Of a stretch of 15,248 nucleotides of DNA, positions 14,463 through 15,248 are shown in pieces (within the stretch, counting starts at the first letter, position 1; each line of letters opens with the position of its first letter). Below the pieces are notes generated by a model. It was given only the letters and a program-made list of their open reading frames with translations, did not search any database and was not told the origin of the DNA. Position numbers and translations under genes: made by a program. Origin of the DNA: UBA2336 sp046294915 (GTDB taxonomy: Bacteria; Bacteroidota; Bacteroidia; Cytophagales; Cyclobacteriaceae); the NCBI GenBank assembly GCA_046294915.1, contig JBKBOE010000064.1, positions 1-15,248 of the forward strand, in the 5' to 3' direction.

Positions 14463-15248
14463 GTGAAATTTAAAATCAGGTATGCTCAGATTAGCCTCCT
14501 GGCTTTGCTTTTGGCCAATGGTTTAGGGGCTCAAACTCCTGTTGCTGACAGCCTGCGTACAATGCTTACCATTGAGCGTGACCCACAAAAGCGGGTTGAT
14601 ATTCTTTGTGACATAGCCTATGAACTTTACGATTTTGATGATTCCCTGGCCCTCGAATTTGCAGAGAAGGCCCTCAGGCAGGCATTGTCCTTAAATTATC
14701 AAAAGGGAATTAAACGGGGGTACTGCTACGTGGGTATTGGGCACGTGAGTAAATCCGATTTTATAAATGCTTTTCGCTATTACCGCCTGTCGGATTCTGT
14801 AAAAACTGGAGGTGCAGCCGACCTTACCATTTATAACTATTCCATGATGGGCAGTGCCTACCGCGATCTGTCTCTTTTTGATTCGGCTGAACATTATTAT
14901 GACCTGGCCCTGAAGGAGTCGCTGGCCACCAGGGATAAGAGATACATTGCAACAATATATAAAAACATAGGTTTAACCAATGTTGTCAGGTATAGGAATG
15001 TAGAGGCTTTAGAAGCACTGGCATTGGCCCAGCAATACACCGATGAATCTGCTGATCCGGTTACTCAGATTGGGATTTGGCTTTATACCGGAAAAGCCTA
15101 CGCTAATCTTTTGCAACACGATAAAGCAAAAGAATATTACTTAAAAAGCCTAGCCCTTGTAAACCGCCTGTCCAACCGGTACCAACTTATTCAATGCCAC
15201 CTTAGCCTGGCTGAACTGGCCATGCGTCAAAGCAATTACTCCGAAGCC
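14463..15248 (+). CDS. Secreted/membrane TPR protein, 3' end outside window
   Basis: An open frame runs from a GTG at 14463 to the window edge (262 codons seen). An in-frame stop at 14436-14438 and no better start in between support the GTG; the first in-frame ATG would remove the signal peptide. Residues 1-23 form a Sec signal peptide (Lys/Arg-rich N-terminus, a core SLLALLLANGLGA) with likely cleavage before Gln24. The rest consists of tandem tetratricopeptide repeats with segments such as DSLALEFAEKALRQALSL, YSMMGSAYRDLSLFDSAEHYYDLAL, LYTGKAYANLLQHDKAKEYYLKSLALV and a further start at the edge. Periplasmic TPR domains of this type in Bacteroidota usually precede a transmembrane segment and a histidine kinase, LytTR or LuxR-type output domain. 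That part is not visible, so the function is inferred only by this pattern. Confidence 0.85.
   Translation, partial: MKFKIRYAQISLLALLLANGLGAQTPVADSLRTMLTIERDPQKRVDILCDIAYELYDFDDSLALEFAEKALRQALSLNYQKGIKRGYCYVGIGHVSKSDFINAFRYYRLSDSVKTGGAADLTIYNYSMMGSAYRDLSLFDSAEHYYDLALKESLATRDKRYIATIYKNIGLTNVVRYRNVEALEALALAQQYTDESADPVTQIGIWLYTGKAYANLLQHDKAKEYYLKSLALVNRLSNRYQLIQCHLSLAELAMRQSNYSEA

Noticed and set aside
14691..14894. 67-codon minus-strand frame near the window end
   Set aside because: Antisense to the GTG-started TPR gene, whose repeats and signal peptide are clear.

Overview
The window looks like chromosomal DNA of a Bacteroidota bacterium, probably a Cytophagales-type member. The evidence is in the sequence: start codons lack Shine-Dalgarno motifs and sit behind A/T-rich leaders; the genes include a Sir2 protein whose zinc site is incomplete, a DNA topoisomerase I with C-terminal GRFGPY-type repeats in place of zinc fingers, a lipoprotein whose +2 to +5 residues resemble the Bacteroidota surface-export signal, a TlpA-like thioredoxin, an acyl-CoA-binding protein and a TPR protein with a signal peptide. 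No mobile element, CRISPR array, rRNA or tRNA was seen. Coding density is high; the longest gap is the 228-bp divergent region at 3371-3598, so no stretch above 300 bases lacks a gene.

Layout. (1) 81-800, plus strand: secreted lipoprotein, ending at a strong hairpin (821-852) shared with the convergent gene. (2) 851-3370, minus strand: an agmatinase-type ureohydrolase followed 75 bp downstream by an AGCS sodium:amino-acid symporter, a likely two-gene unit. (3) 3599-7388, plus strand: topA, cobB, coaX, with a 2-bp gap and then a 4-bp overlap, almost certainly one transcript. It combines DNA supercoiling control, NAD-dependent lysine deacylation and the first step of CoA synthesis. (4) 7390-7995, minus strand: TlpA-like thioredoxin, ending 1 bp from coaX. 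(5) 8073-9842, plus strand: a large secreted protein of unknown function with a TPR-like N-terminus. (6) 9843-14366, minus strand, in transcription order: a six-TM membrane protein that looks like a potassium channel with a lost selectivity filter, a prohibitin-like SPFH protein, citrate synthase, acyl-CoA-binding protein, RsmE rRNA methyltransferase and a small protein of unknown function. A clear hairpin terminator lies after citrate synthase, immediately before the acyl-CoA-binding gene. (7) 14463 to the window end, plus strand: a secreted or membrane-anchored TPR protein, cut by the edge, starting at GTG.

Most of this is housekeeping. The parts that deserve a second look are the channel-like protein without a TxGYGD filter next to the prohibitin, the unresolved substrate of the ureohydrolase/AGCS pair, the terminator hairpin placed directly in front of the acyl-CoA-binding gene, and the 589-residue orphan. 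I did not find a convincing multi-gene defence or otherwise undescribed system.
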